The notes: generated from the letters alone by a model not told the origin. DNA of 64,000 nt from CAWAHD01 sp963781785 (GCA_963781785.1 CAWAHD010000001.1:1674001-1738000); one strand, 5' to 3'; shown: positions 1-8,249, numbered from the stretch's first letter. Numbers and translations are program-made.

Positions 1-243
1 GATGAGCACAGAGAAACGCTCGTCAGGTGCAGCCTGCCCGACTTCGTCTTCTCGGACAAGCTGACCTGGCTCCGATTCCTGGAGCATGGCGGGTGGCATC
101 CCCAGCCCCGGTGGGGCGTCGGGATGCTGTCCTCACACCACGCGGCAGCCCTCTGCGAGTTCATCGAGAGCCAGTACGGCAACGACAGGTATCGTTCGCT
201 TCTACGAAACCTGGACGATGTCCGCCGCAAATCCTCGACATAG
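1..243 (+). CDS. Hypothetical protein, 3' end only
   Basis: The frame is open from base 1 and ends with TAG at 241-243, so this is the last 80 residues of a gene that begins before the window. The visible part contains WLRFLEHGGWHPQPRW and a basic C-terminus. I do not recognise the family. The next gene starts inside it, with an ATG at 218 in another frame and a 26-bp overlap. That tight packing suggests co-expression with the run of small genes reaching the SUKH protein at 1172. Confidence 0.55.
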   Translation, partial: DEHRETLVRCSLPDFVFSDKLTWLRFLEHGGWHPQPRWGVGMLSSHHAAALCEFIESQYGNDRYRSLLRNLDDVRRKSST

Positions 244-511
244 CCGGTTCGTCGGCTGCCTGGACGACGGACACGACCACAACGAAACCAGCAACCTCTG
301 CTGCGTGTCGCTGTACGAGGCGTATCTGGGACAGAGGGGCACCCAGGCGTTCGTGACCTTCCCGGCAGAAGCGACCATCGTAGTTGATCGCAAAAAGGGC
401 GTGAGGATCCTCAATGAAGGTGAGCCGCTTCGCATCGTCCGTGGCAGCTTTCTGGACACCTGGCTACGACGATTGGCTGACGGCCAGGCGAAGGACTATG
501 ATCATGAGTGA
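218..511 (+). CDS. Hypothetical small protein (97 aa) in overlapping gene run
   Basis: A 97-residue protein starting MSAANPRHSRF. An earlier in-frame ATG at 86 exists, but using it would overlap most of the upstream gene, so I prefer 218. Visible parts are a His/Asp-rich start (DDGHDHNE), a Cys pair (CC), and a strand-like middle (AFVTFPAEATIVVDRKKG) suggesting a small beta-rich fold. The stop at 509-511 overlaps the GTG start of the next gene. Its function is unknown. The company of a SUKH protein suggests an immunity or antitoxin-like role, which is inference from context only. Confidence 0.5.
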   Translation: MSAANPRHSRFVGCLDDGHDHNETSNLCCVSLYEAYLGQRGTQAFVTFPAEATIVVDRKKGVRILNEGEPLRIVRGSFLDTWLRRLADGQAKDYDHE

Positions 512-1152
512 CCGATCCCCCAGACCGTATTACGAACACAACCGTCGAAAGAGCCACCGCCATGCAGCAGCGAACCCAAGAGCTACTTGCCGATCTGGAC
601 GGGGCCGATTGGTTCTCGACCGTCGGTCAACCGTTCGCCGAGCCTCTCCGCAACGAGGTCATTTTCGTCTCGTCATGGGCGGAGGCAGTCGATTACTGCG
701 GCTCGACCTCGTGGGAGAATTACACGCTGGAACAACAGAACCTCCTTACGTCACACCTGCATGATCACGGCCGAGATCGCTACCAGCGCTGGAACCAGAT
801 CGTGGACGAGGTCAAGGCGGTGTTGACCCCTATGGTGGAGCGGAAGATCACGCCGATCGTCAGAGAGCACGCTCTGCCCGAGGTCGTTGGACACTGCGTC
901 CGTTGGGACGTTTTGGGGGCCTGCATGGAGAGCGAGTATGTTGATATTTGCCCGACCGCGTTCTTCACCGACCTGATGGGCTGGTACACGCAAGGACGAT
1001 TTCCGTGCGGCTACGGAGAGGTCGATCGTGATGGCAAGATCCGACTCGCTGAGATGGAGGACGATGGTCCCGACTCAATCACCCGTGCCCTCAACTTCCC
1101 GCTCCTCGAGCCTCCGATCAGGTTGCCGGAGGGAAAGCTCATCATCTTCTGA
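508..1152 (+). CDS. Hypothetical protein (214 aa)
   Basis: Encodes 214 residues from a GTG at 508 that overlaps the preceding stop. An in-frame ATG at 562 would give MQQRTQELLADLDG and is an equally possible start. The protein is soluble, acidic and rich in aromatic residues (SWAEAVDYCGSTSWENY, DLMGWYTQGRFPCGYG), with no signal peptide or membrane segment. The C-terminus ends in a hydrophobic strand (KLIIF). The family is not recognised. The SUKH gene follows after 19 bp on the same strand, which supports one transcription unit from before base 1 to 1537. Confidence 0.55.
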   Translation: MTDPPDRITNTTVERATAMQQRTQELLADLDGADWFSTVGQPFAEPLRNEVIFVSSWAEAVDYCGSTSWENYTLEQQNLLTSHLHDHGRDRYQRWNQIVDEVKAVLTPMVERKITPIVREHALPEVVGHCVRWDVLGACMESEYVDICPTAFFTDLMGWYTQGRFPCGYGEVDRDGKIRLAEMEDDGPDSITRALNFPLLEPPIRLPEGKLIIF

Positions 1153-1171
1153 CGTACGAGGGACGAATCAG

Positions 1172-1537
1172 ATGCCATTCCCGGTCGAGGTCTCTTTGAT
1201 CCACGAGGCCGAGCACCAACTTGGTCGCAAATTGCCCATGGACCTACGGGTTCGCTTGCACCGTGAGAACGGCGGCGGAATACGGGCTGCTGGCGATGTG
1301 TGGCAGCTTTTTCCCGTCTTTGACCCCGGTGATCGGAGACGCATCGCGAGAACAGCCAACCATATCGTTCGTGAGACCCAATCGGCTCGGAAACGTGCCG
1401 GGTTTCCAGAGGACGCAATTGCGATAGCGGCAAACGGCGGCGGTGACTTTCTCATCGTACAGGCCGGGTCGGATCAGATCGAGTGCTGGGACCACGAGAC
1501 GGACCAGACAGAGCCCGTGGAGGTAGACTGGGAATAA
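1172..1537 (+). CDS. SUKH (SMI1/KNR4-like) family protein
   Basis: A 121-residue protein whose pattern fits the SUKH/SMI1-KNR4 fold: a helix followed by LPMDLRVRLHRENGGGI, then WQLFPVFD, then a helix with IVRETQSAR, then AIAIAANGGGDFLIVQ and a closing strand with CWDHET. SUKH proteins are known as immunity proteins against polymorphic and contact-delivered toxins and as general binding modules. No toxin gene is visible in the window, so its partner would lie upstream or be absent. It is the last gene of a closely spaced run. The ATG at 1172 follows a purine-rich GAGGGACGA. A longer frame reaching back to 1028 exists but would overlap the upstream gene. Confidence 0.7.
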   Translation: MPFPVEVSLIHEAEHQLGRKLPMDLRVRLHRENGGGIRAAGDVWQLFPVFDPGDRRRIARTANHIVRETQSARKRAGFPEDAIAIAANGGGDFLIVQAGSDQIECWDHETDQTEPVEVDWE

Positions 1538-1741
1538 TTCAGCGACCATCCGCCCGCGCCACGGGAGCTTCCTTGAGAGAAACAGTGATCGTCCGACCGG
1601 CAAGGTAATGGGGCACCTCTGCCCACTTCGGCGTATACGCATAGACGAGGACACCACGCACGATCGTCCCCTTCGTCGACTCAATGACCAGCGTGGGATG
1701 AAAGACATCTCAGCGCCCAGCCTTTACCTGCCGTAAAGAAG

Positions 1742-1978
1742 ATGGCGAACAACAGTGATCAACCACGGCAGCCGGAGCCGATCGACCGCCGACGTCTGCT
1801 CGTGGGCGTCATCCGGACCTCGCTCATCTTCTTTCTATGCCTGTTCCTTCCTGCGGGAACGTGGATGTGGCCCAAGGGCTCGCTGATCTTCTTCGTGACT
1901 GTTGTGGATTCGATCCTTGGGACGTTCTATCTGAGTCGAATCAACCCCGATGTCATCACCGCTCTGAAAGAGAACAAC
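1742..1978 (+). pseudogene. Truncated isoprenylcysteine/phospholipid methyltransferase-like membrane protein
   Basis: The first ~79 residues look like the N-terminus of the ICMT/phospholipid-methyltransferase-like family: a charged start, a hydrophobic segment (TSLIFFLCLFLPAGTWMWP), a second one (GSLIFFVTVVDSILGTFYL), then SRINPDVITALKEN. After about base 1978 the frame runs on to 2239, but there it is antisense to a well-supported zinc-ribbon gene and the protein character is lost. The SAM-binding half is missing. I read this as a gene cut by a rearrangement whose breakpoint coincides with the 3' end of the opposite-strand gene. Confidence 0.5.
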
Positions 1979-2500
1979 TCAGCCCCAAACCACGATCTCA
2001 GGATCGATCCGCTGACCGCACGCGGCGCATACCGGGACGTTCAGCGAGACCGTTCCCTCCGCACAGAACGGACAGAGATCGTTGTCGAGGAGCAGTTTGA
2101 CGTCTTGACCCAGAGTCGCCCCGCACTTCGAGCACGACCGATGCATAAGCTTGAAGTCCCACACGCCGTAACATTTGGGACAGCGGTCGTCTGGAACGAC
2201 TTGCATCTCGCCATCCACGACGTATTTCTGGGGCGCTGAGTCACTATGGGTCTTGTAAGGTGCTTCACCCTTGGAAGTCGAAAGACCGAGCGTGAGCAGA
2301 GGAAGAGCGTTGGGTCGCTCGGCATCGAAGGCATCGACGCACACGTTCAAGCTCACCGAATAGCGAGGTCCGACCGTCTCGCTCAGACGAGCCAAGAGGA
2401 GTTGGACGGTAGCAAATTGATCGGAGTCCAGAAGCTCTTCGAGCTTCGCTGCGATCTCGTCGAGGACCACATCAGCAGACTCAAACGTCGAGCGGTCCAT
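1979..2500 (-). CDS. Zinc-ribbon protein (173 aa)
   Basis: Encodes 173 residues. The N-terminal ~70 residues are predicted helical (DEIAAKLEELLDSDQFATVQ). The C-terminal part carries four CxxC knuckles: CPKC and CSKC around residues 107-126, and CPFC and CAAC around 143-161, enough for two zinc ribbons. The start at 2500 is preceded on the minus strand by GGAGGG. No membrane segment is visible. A nucleic-acid or protein adaptor role is possible, but no specific function can be assigned. Its stop sits at the breakpoint of the truncated methyltransferase-like gene on the other strand. Confidence 0.65.
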   Translation of the reverse strand: MDRSTFESADVVLDEIAAKLEELLDSDQFATVQLLLARLSETVGPRYSVSLNVCVDAFDAERPNALPLLTLGLSTSKGEAPYKTHSDSAPQKYVVDGEMQVVPDDRCPKCYGVWDFKLMHRSCSKCGATLGQDVKLLLDNDLCPFCAEGTVSLNVPVCAACGQRIDPEIVVWG

Positions 2501-2816
2501 TTAGCCCTCCGCTGTTGAAAAGTCTCGTCGAACCGCACGATACGAAGCCCGAATGACCTCAGCTTACATCAACTCGAAAAACGGTTCTTGCCCGATGTGG
2601 GAGCAGAATCTCGTGACTCGATCGGAGAGCTTCTCCTCGAGGATTAAATAAAGAACCCAGGAAAGCAGGACGCCAGAGAGTCCGTGGTTTTCATCAGCCC
2701 AGCCCTCGGCTGGCTGCAGCTCCGCGCCGCTTACTGCCAGATTGCGACCGAGAAAGGTAACATCTTGACACATACTGTTCGTTAGTTCATTATCCCGACT
2801 AGCGGAGGTCGGGACC

Positions 2817-3095
2817 ATGAGCGTGATCGTTGAGTCTCGGATCGTGGGCACGTTTTTGGGCTACGCACCCGGCATTGTCCATCGCCTCGACGACGCCAGC
2901 GAGTGGGAGCAGGTTGGGAACACCAAGGAGTACGTTTACCAGGAGCGACCACGCTGCCGGGTCATCTTTGACCGAGAGCGGGTCTGGATCGACGTCGAGG
3001 GGACGACCGGGGTCGCCGAGGTGAGGCGGTACATGGGAAGGCGCTGGACGGCCCCGACGACGCTTCGATCGCCACAATCTGGATTCACAGCGTGA
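2817..3095 (+). CDS. Hypothetical protein (92 aa)
   Basis: A 92-residue protein starting MSVIVESRIVGTFLGY, with a GGAGG-type ribosome-binding site (cggaggtcgggacc) directly before the ATG. It alternates short beta strands (CRVIFDRERVWIDVEG) and has no signal or membrane segment. The pattern suggests a small all-beta domain. I do not recognise the family. The last residues overlap the 3' end of the convergent gene at 3085-3687, so the true tail may have been changed by that junction. The 296 bp before it (2521-2816) show no convincing gene on either strand. Confidence 0.55.
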   Translation: MSVIVESRIVGTFLGYAPGIVHRLDDASEWEQVGNTKEYVYQERPRCRVIFDRERVWIDVEGTTGVAEVRRYMGRRWTAPTTLRSPQSGFTA

Positions 3096-3687
3096 TCCCT
3101 GGCTCTTGCTTGTACGCTGACCCGATCCGGCAAAGTTCGTCCAGGACGCTGGCGAACAGGTCAAACAGAGATTTCAAGCGATCGATGTCCTTGATCACCC
3201 CAGCGACCTCGAAGTGCAGCTCATCCACATCCTCGGGGAACTTGGGACCGAACCACCCTTCGCTGTCCTTGACGTCCATCCGGATCTTGGGCTGCGCCTG
3301 AATCATCTGGCGGATCTTCGGTTCGGAGAAAAAGGTCACGACCCTTGACTCATTGTTCCCCTTGATGATGAACGCTTCGTCGAAGTCGGCGTCGCCGACC
3401 TCGATGTCGTGCATGCCCAGGAGTTTGCCCAGGTCGCTGAAGAAACCCTTTCGGTAGATCGTGAACCGGAAGCCCTCGGGGTTGATGTACGGAGCACGCA
3501 GTCGTGTGACCGGGCTCTTACCGTCCTCGTCAGACGTGCTCACGTCCAAGGTCACTGTCCAGGGACCGACATGAGCCTGGACCTTGCTACCCGTACTCGT
3601 CCAGAACCCACCTTCGACGAACTCAGCCCCAATTTCCTGGCTGAGTTGCCGCCACACTTCGTCTTTGCTGGCACCAAACCACCCCAT
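3085..3687 (-). CDS. Hypothetical protein (200 aa), soluble alpha/beta
   Basis: A 200-residue protein from MGWFGASKDEVWRQLSQEIG. I chose the ATG at 3687 over the one at 3708 because GGAGAG precedes it at normal spacing. The body contains FVEGGFWTSTGSKVQAHVG, a basic FRFTIYRKGFFSDLGKLLG stretch and a helical C-terminus (DIDRLKSLFDLFASVLDELC). There is no signal peptide, and I see no catalytic motif I can name. It resembles soluble proteins of the DUF3137 kind only loosely, so I leave the function open. Confidence 0.6.
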   Translation of the reverse strand: MGWFGASKDEVWRQLSQEIGAEFVEGGFWTSTGSKVQAHVGPWTVTLDVSTSDEDGKSPVTRLRAPYINPEGFRFTIYRKGFFSDLGKLLGMHDIEVGDADFDEAFIIKGNNESRVVTFFSEPKIRQMIQAQPKIRMDVKDSEGWFGPKFPEDVDELHFEVAGVIKDIDRLKSLFDLFASVLDELCRIGSAYKQEPGITL

Positions 3688-3853
3688 CGTCTTCTCTCCT
3701 GGTGTCATGTTATCTCAAGGTACATTCGCTTGCGCCCTGTTTTGCTTGACCCAGGCCGCAATCTGCTCCGGTAGGCGTCAGCCAGGCAGGGTCAATCGTC
3801 ACCGGTTGGAACGGATTTCCGATGATGTCACGAAGTAGGGAAACCTGATTCTG

Positions 3854-4279
3854 CTAAGCGGTATTTACAGCGGCAATCCCGGCGGCATAAGCGGCATTCC
3901 AGGCGGCATACACAGCGTATCGACTCGCCGGATAGGCGGCTGCGTAGGCGGGAGCACGGGCCGCAGAAACCGCACGTGGGTCGGCCTGGTCGGCGACCCA
4001 GACCGCGCCCATGCCCCGTTCGCCGAGCTTCTGGCGGAGCTTGAAGCGGCCGGCGAACACGCGTTCGGGCAAGAGCGGCGGCCCGCCCTCCCCTGGGGCC
4101 TCGGTCGGGCCGTCGGCGCCGCGCTCGAGGATGCCGGCGGTCCGGTCGTCTGCCTCGAGCAGGCGCTCGATGCGCTGGCGAAGGTCGTGGTTGCCCCGGC
4201 AGGCCTCGTCGAGGAATGCGCACCGCTCGGCCCCGGGGGCCTTGCCGAGCGCGGCGGCGAAGATCGACTCGACATCCAT
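3854..4279 (-). pseudogene. 5' fragment of a WD40-type Ser/Thr kinase gene fused to an Ala/Tyr-rich tail
   Basis: The first ~108 residues match the N-terminus of the kinase at 5280-8249 almost line for line (ESIFAAALGKAPGAERCAFL, then FAGRFKLRQKLGERGMGAVW). This includes the start of the ATP-binding loop, but its second glycine is now Arg (GERGMG for GEGGMG). At the point where the paralogue reads VADQAAPVQRRVAIK, this copy switches to about 35 residues of AYAA-type sequence and stops. The lysine, HRD and DFG motifs are all absent, so it cannot be an active kinase. It lies in the same order as, and next to, a deleted sigma-factor copy, so the pair is a shrunken duplicate of the 5-9 kb locus. 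Confidence 0.6.
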
Positions 4280-4385
4280 CGCACCGGACCTCCACCGAGC
4301 ACAGTCCACGAAGAATCCATGGCCCGAGGTGGGCCCTCAGCACCCATCTATGCGACATCGAAGCGAGGAAGGCGCCAGCGGCCCT

Positions 4386-4460
4386 TCATTTTTCTCCGGA
4401 ATCCGGTCCGGCCACGGCGGTGCATGGCCAGGCCCGGGCGTACCGCCAGGCCCGCAAGTC
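4386..4460 (-). pseudogene. 3' remnant of an ECF sigma factor gene
   Basis: The minus strand here reads RAWRYARAWPCTAVAGPD and stops, matching the C-terminus of the ECF sigma factor at 8447-9019 (RAWRYARAWLYTAMAGPD). Upstream, at about 4460-4600, the sequence jumps to the equivalent of the region before that sigma gene (cgcccgggacaccgcc, then ccacggaggt). About 500 bp of coding sequence have therefore been deleted between the two joined ends. It cannot encode a sigma factor. Confidence 0.6.
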
Positions 4461-4695
4461 CGCCCGGGACACCGCCCGCGGCTCGGGATGGGCCCGATCT
4501 CCCTCGTTCCGGCCCCGGCGCCATTCGCCACGGAGGTGGATGTGATCAGCATAACTACCGTGCACGCACATCGAAAGCCGCAACCGGAGCGAGGCGGACG
4601 ACGATTCCGGGCCCCGTGGGACGCCAGTATGGTGGAGCAGGAGGGCTTCGCCGATCCGAGCCACCGAGACGACAGACGGAGAAGGGGAAACTCGG

Positions 4696-4725
4696 CCACG
4701 GATTGAACACGGATTAAACACGGAT
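4696..4725. repeat. Left 30-bp inverted repeat flanking GxxExxY stub
   Basis: A 30-bp sequence beginning CCACGGATTGAACACGGAT, itself built from three CACGGAT steps. It matches the inverse of 4925-4954 at 29 of 30 positions by eye. The pair encloses a short GxxExxY-family fragment. Confidence 0.75.
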
Positions 4726-4785
4726 CGGATGCAGGCTGGCAAAGAGCTGGTTCCGATGAGTTACCGCAATCGGGGTACAAGAGCC

Positions 4786-4880
4786 ATGGCGCTCGAGCAC
4801 GGGGAGATCAGCGACCAGATCATCGGCGCGGCATTCGAGGTGTACTCGATCCCTGGGTACGGTTTCCTGGAGAAGGTATT
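4786..4880 (+). pseudogene. GxxExxY-family (PDDEXK_3-like) protein, 5' stub
   Basis: From the ATG at 4786 the translation is MALEHGEISDQIIGAAFEVY, then GYGFLEKVF. This is the characteristic N-terminus of GxxExxY proteins (Pfam PDDEXK_3), whose name comes from this G-x-x-E-x-x-Y/F motif. The family normally has 120-140 residues with a nuclease-like E...D..ExK core. Here the match ends near 4880 and the frame then runs into the right inverted repeat, so the core is lost. It lies between inverted repeats at 4696-4725 and 4925-4954. Confidence 0.6.
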
Positions 4881-4924
4881 CCCGCTCGACGCCTCCGGTC
4901 GAATGCTCACTGGTGTGTGCCTTC

Positions 4925-4954
4925 ATCCGTGTTTCATCCGTGTTCAATCCGTGG
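4925..4954. repeat. Right 30-bp inverted repeat flanking GxxExxY stub
   Basis: Reads atccgtgtttcatccgtg on the plus strand and ends in ccgtgg. It is the inverse of 4696-4725 with one mismatch. The two repeats are about 200 bp apart and would form a long hairpin if the stub between them looped out. Confidence 0.75.
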
Positions 4955-5279
4955 CTAAGGTCGCATTTCGAAACGGCTCTTACCAATCGAGCCGGCGTTA
5001 GCGGACGCCTCGCGCCCGATGCACCGCTTGGGCCTCACCTGATCCCACTCCGCAGCGATCGCACCCTTACTGTGGCCGCCCGCACCGGTTTACTTGCTGC
5101 CGGGAGCCCTGGGCTTTGCCAGCAATTCTTCCGCTTCGCGCAGGCAGCCCCGAGCTTGGGCGTCTTGCGCCGAGCGCGGATCTTTCATCCGCTCGCGTAG
5201 GAGCTGAAACTTGGCCTCTGCTTCCTTGACGTGGCCGAGTTGCTGGTGCACCATTGCGAGGAAGGCGAGGTCCGTGGGG

Positions 5280-8249
5280 TTAGAGCCTTTGTCTTTCCGC
5301 GCGTTGATCTTGTCCGAGCGCGAGCACGTCCAGCGCCTTCTCATAGTTGCCTACGCGGTAGTAGGCCACGCCCAGCGCACTCAGGAAATCGCCATTCTCG
5401 GGTTCAAGCTGACAGGCTTCCTCGCTAAAGCGCAGGGCCTTGCGATAGCCAGACATCTCGCCGCCAGGCAACTTCACCAGTTCCCAGGCGAGATTGTTGA
5501 GTGCCGACGGATCCTCGGCAAACGTCTGGGCGACAATGATGGCTTCCTGCCTGCGGGACGCACTCACGCCGGGGAGCGTTCGCAATCGTTCCAGGACGTC
5601 GGCACGCAGGGGCATCTGCTCGAAGAGGTCGGCCACCATTTGATTGGTCGCGCGACGGTCCAGGATTTCGCGAGAGACGCTCACAGTCTCCCAGACATGG
5701 ATCGAGCCGTCTCCATTCGCGGAGGCCAGGCGCAGGCCGTCCGGGCTGAACGCCACGCTATTCACCCCACCAGCATGGCCCTTGAGGGCGAAGAGTTCCT
5801 TGTCGGTCGCGCTTTCCCAGATCTTCACCGTCCGGTCATGGCTTCCCGACGCCAGGCGCAGGCCGTCCGGGCTGAACGCCACGCTCGTGACCCAGCTTGC
5901 ATGGCCCTTGAGGCTGAAGAGCTCCTTGCCGGTCGCGCCGTCCCAGATCTTCACCGTCTGATCCATGCTCGCCGACGCCAGGCGCAGGCCGTCCGGGCTG
6001 AACGCCACGCTCGGGACGTCAGAGGCATGGCCCCTGAGGGCTAACAGCTCCTTGCCGGTCGCGCCGTCCCAGATCTTCACCGTCCGGTCAAAGCTCGCCG
6101 ACGCCAGGCGCAGGCCGTCCGGGCTGAACGCCACGCTGTTGACCCCGCGGGCATGACCCTTGAGGGCTAACAGCTCCTTGCCGGTCGCGCTGTCCCAGAT
6201 CTTCACTGCCTTGTCCAAGTAGCCGCACGACGCCAGGCGCAGGCCGTCCGGGCTGAACACCACGCTCCTGGCCCCACCGGCGTGGCCCTTGAAGGCGAAG
6301 AGCTCCTTGCCCGTCGCACAATCCCAGATCTTTACCGTGTCGTCATCGCTCGCCGACGCCAGGCGCCGGCCGTCCGGGCTGAACACCACGCCGTGGACAG
6401 GGCCAGCATGGCCCTTGAGGGTGAACAGCTCCTTGCCCGTCGCGCTGTCCCAGATCTTGACCGTATGGTCATCGAGCGCCGACGCCAGGCGCTGGCCGTC
6501 CGGACTGAACGCCACGCTGTTGCCCCAACCGGCATAGCCCTTCAAGGCCAAGAGCTCCTTGCCGGTCGCACAATCCCAGATCTTCAGCGTCTGGTCACGG
6601 CTCCCCGACGCCAGGCGCTGGCCGTCCGGGCTGAACGCCAGGCTGTCGACCGGACCGGGATCGCCCACGAGGTTTCGCTCTTCGGCACGGCACAGGCGGG
6701 ACAGGTAGAACCACTCGAAACCGCGCAGGTTTCTGCCGGCCGCTTCCGTGGGTACCGCTTCGAGCAATTCGCGGGCGCGGACGACATTATTCTCTTCCCA
6801 GGCGCGCTGGGCCAGCCCGATTCCGGACGCATACGCGGCGAGCCGAGCCTCGTCGCGCTGGGCCTCCGTCTCGGCCTTGGCTTCCAGGGCCTGCTGTTTC
6901 GCCATCAGGGCGGCGAGTCGCTCCTCTTTCGCCTCGAACTCGGCACGTCTGGCCACCCGCTCGGCGGAAGTGGCCCGCACGGCCTGCCAGGCGGCGACGA
7001 TTGCGCCCAGTGCCAAGAGAAGCACGAAGGCACCCGCCACCAACATCGGCGTGCGATACTTGCGGGCGAACTTGCGCAGCCGGTAGCTCGCGGTGGGCGG
7101 ACAGGCTTCGACAGGCTCATCCGCCAGGTAGTGCTCCAGGTCGCGGGCCAGCCCGCTCGCGGCCTGGTACCGCCGACCGCGGTCCTTCTCCAGGCACTTG
7201 AGGATGATCCAGTCCAGCTCGCCGCGCATGAGCGATACCAGCTTCTGCGGATCCGTGCGGCGCACGTCGGCGACGCTGGGCAGCGTGCCCGACTTCGAGA
7301 GCTTCGTGCTCGGCCGCGGGGGCTCGACCTCCCGGATCACCCGCAGCATCTCCAGGAACCCGGCCGCTTGAAGCTCCTGGCGCGAGAACGGCACGCTGCC
7401 GGTCAAGAGCTCGTAGAGGATCGCCCCGAGAGCGTAGACGTCGGCGCGGGTGTCGATGTCGAGATTGTTCAGCTCCGCCTGCTCGGGCGCCATGTATTCG
7501 AGCGTGCCGATGAGTGCGCCGACCTCGGTATAGATGCTGCGATCAGTCAGCCGCGCGCCGGTCGCCTTGGCAATGCCGAAGTCGATCACCTTGGGCACCG
7601 GCCGGCCGTCGTAGAGTGCGACCAGGATGTTCGACGGCTTGAGGTCGCGGTGGACCACCCCCTTCTGGTGGGCGTGCTGCACCGCCTCGCAGACGGGGAC
7701 GAACAGCGCCAGCCGCTCGCGCGGCGACAGCCGGGCCCGGTCGCAATAGTCGGTGATCGGCACGCCCTTGATCAGCTCCATCACGAAGTAGGGCCGGCCA
7801 TCGGCCTCGCCCGCGTCGAGGACCTTGGCGATGTTGGGATGGTCCATCAAGGCCAGCGCCTGCCGCTCCTGGTCGAAGCGAGCGAGCATCCGCTCGGAGT
7901 CGAGGCCGGGTCGAACCACCTTGATGGCAACGCGGCGCTGTACGGGCGCGGCCTGGTCGGCGACCCAGACCTCGCCCATGCCCCCTTCGCCGAGCTTCTG
8001 GCGGAGCTTGAAGCGGCCGGCGAAGACGCGTTCGGGCAAGAGCGGCGGCCCATCGGGCCCGAGGGCGTCGGTCGGGCCGGCGTCGGGGCCGAGCTCGAGG
8101 ATGCCGCGGGCCTGCCCGTCGGCCTCCAGCAGGCGCTCGATGCGCCGGCGGAGGTCGTTGTCGCTGCCGCAAGCGTCCTCAAGGAATGCGCGCCGCTCGG
8201 CCCCGGGGGCCTTGCTCAAGGCGGCGGCGAAGATCGACTCGTCACTCAT
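5280..8249 (-). CDS. Membrane Ser/Thr protein kinase with WD40 propeller and TPR-like tail
   Basis: Encodes 989 residues. Residues 1-80 are a helical N-terminus shared with paralogues. The kinase domain is at about 80-350, with glycine loop GEGGMGEVW, lysine in VAIKV, HRDLKPSN, IDFG and MAPEQ all intact. One membrane segment (MLVAGAFVLLLALGAIVAAW) lies near residue 405. A helical linker follows, then eight WD40 repeats of about 42 residues ending in KIWD, then TPR-like helices. Compared with the paralogue at 10245-12804, a 2-bp loss near 5318 changes frame; the matching C-terminus (DKINARKDKGS..., ending KPRAPGSK) continues in the next frame to 5090. The ECF sigma gene lies 197 bp upstream on the same strand, a pairing common in planctomycetes. 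The probable role is signal transduction from an envelope sensor domain. Confidence 0.88.
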   Translation of the reverse strand: MSDESIFAAALSKAPGAERRAFLEDACGSDNDLRRRIERLLEADGQARGILELGPDAGPTDALGPDGPPLLPERVFAGRFKLRQKLGEGGMGEVWVADQAAPVQRRVAIKVVRPGLDSERMLARFDQERQALALMDHPNIAKVLDAGEADGRPYFVMELIKGVPITDYCDRARLSPRERLALFVPVCEAVQHAHQKGVVHRDLKPSNILVALYDGRPVPKVIDFGIAKATGARLTDRSIYTEVGALIGTLEYMAPEQAELNNLDIDTRADVYALGAILYELLTGSVPFSRQELQAAGFLEMLRVIREVEPPRPSTKLSKSGTLPSVADVRRTDPQKLVSLMRGELDWIILKCLEKDRGRRYQAASGLARDLEHYLADEPVEACPPTASYRLRKFARKYRTPMLVAGAFVLLLALGAIVAAWQAVRATSAERVARRAEFEAKEERLAALMAKQQALEAKAETEAQRDEARLAAYASGIGLAQRAWEENNVVRARELLEAVPTEAAGRNLRGFEWFYLSRLCRAEERNLVGDPGPVDSLAFSPDGQRLASGSRDQTLKIWDCATGKELLALKGYAGWGNSVAFSPDGQRLASALDDHTVKIWDSATGKELFTLKGHAGPVHGVVFSPDGRRLASASDDDTVKIWDCATGKELFAFKGHAGGARSVVFSPDGLRLASCGYLDKAVKIWDSATGKELLALKGHARGVNSVAFSPDGLRLASASFDRTVKIWDGATGKELLALRGHASDVPSVAFSPDGLRLASASMDQTVKIWDGATGKELFSLKGHASWVTSVAFSPDGLRLASGSHDRTVKIWESATDKELFALKGHAGGVNSVAFSPDGLRLASANGDGSIHVWETVSVSREILDRRATNQMVADLFEQMPLRADVLERLRTLPGVSASRRQEAIIVAQTFAEDPSALNNLAWELVKLPGGEMSGYRKALRFSEEACQLEPENGDFLSALGVAYYRVGNYEKALDVLALGQDQRAERQRL

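Noticed and set aside
2564..2851. 95-residue open frame on the minus strand
   Set aside because: It overlaps the well-supported start of the gene at 2817 and has no clear ribosome-binding site or family pattern.
5700..6680. Regular repeats that might be read as a CRISPR array
   Set aside because: The units are about 126 bp, translate as WD40 blades in one frame and have no unique spacers of CRISPR size.
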